The translations under genes were made by a program, and so were the position numbers. From NCBI GenBank assembly GCA_030151925.1, contig JASLCY010000577.1, positions 1-13,850 of the forward strand: a stretch of 13,850 bases of DNA, in the 5' to 3' direction. Positions 13,787 through 13,850 of this stretch are shown in pieces. Source of the DNA: Oligoflexus sp. (GTDB taxonomy: Bacteria; Bdellovibrionota_B; Oligoflexia; Oligoflexales; Oligoflexaceae). The notes beneath the pieces were generated by a model. The model was not told where the DNA came from. It was given only the letters and a program-made list of their open reading frames with translations, and searched no databases. The first letter of the stretch is position 1, and each line of letters starts with the position of its first letter.

Positions 13787-13850
13787 TCAGCTGGCTTTCA
13801 GGATCGTTTTGCGGCGATACAGCGTCGCCCTATCATGACGGTCGCTGTCG
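13787..13850 (-). CDS. partial gene, C-terminal end only
   Basis: The minus strand is open from the window edge to TGA at 13787-13789, giving 21 codons ending in TLYRRKTILKAS. Codon use matches the GC-rich neighbours, and the stop is only 17 nt before the Hpt gene's start, which is typical operon spacing; the Hpt ribosome binding site lies in that gap. Too little is present to name a family. If real, it belongs to the same transcript as the Hpt protein. Confidence 0.45.
   Translation of the reverse strand, partial: DSDRHDRATLYRRKTILKAS

Overview
The window is about 62% GC by eye and densely coded, with Gram-negative (diderm) envelope proteins throughout: lipoproteins with lipoboxes, Sec signal peptides, a LolA-like periplasmic protein and an outer-membrane barrel ending in Phe. 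The mix (Ser/Gly/Thr-rich lipoproteins, a START-domain periplasmic protein, a secreted subtilase with a Ca-loop-like insert, a free-standing Hpt protein) resembles Bdellovibrionota/Oligoflexia or a related 'deltaproteobacterial' lineage. That placement is a low-confidence inference; no rRNA or tRNA is present to anchor it.

Layout. (1) 5-1273 (-): GH76-like lipoprotein. (2) 1274-1602: AT-rich intergenic region with an operator-like dyad and a near-consensus sigma70 promoter (TTGACA-17-TATAAA), which drives (3) 1603-1827 (+), a small two-helix membrane protein of about 42% GC. (4) 1922-2284 (-): DUF1428/YbaA-like protein. (5) 2425-3147 (-): exported START-domain protein followed by a hairpin. 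(6) 3271-9653 (+): a tightly packed five-gene operon encoding a LolD/MacB-type ATPase, two FtsX-family permeases (696 and 446 aa), a LolA-like periplasmic protein and an outer-membrane beta-barrel. (7) 9827-10513 (+): low-complexity lipoprotein with a strong terminator. (8) 10598-11962 (-): secreted S8 subtilase. (9) 12114-13112 (+): cation diffusion facilitator. (10) 13101-13769 (-): Hpt phosphotransfer protein, overlapping the previous gene tail to tail. (11) 13787-13850 (-): C-terminal end of an unidentified gene.

The most interesting unit is the 3271-9653 operon. Its order (ATPase, two permeases, LolA-like carrier, outer-membrane barrel) spells out a possible inner-membrane-to-outer-membrane route for a lipidic or lipoprotein substrate, with a barrel where LolB would be in the classical Lol pathway. 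The first permease has an unusually large extracytoplasmic domain with a coiled-coil segment. A periplasmic START (lipid-binding) protein is transcribed divergently from the same intergenic region and may be connected. No CRISPR array, insertion sequence, tRNA or rRNA was seen.
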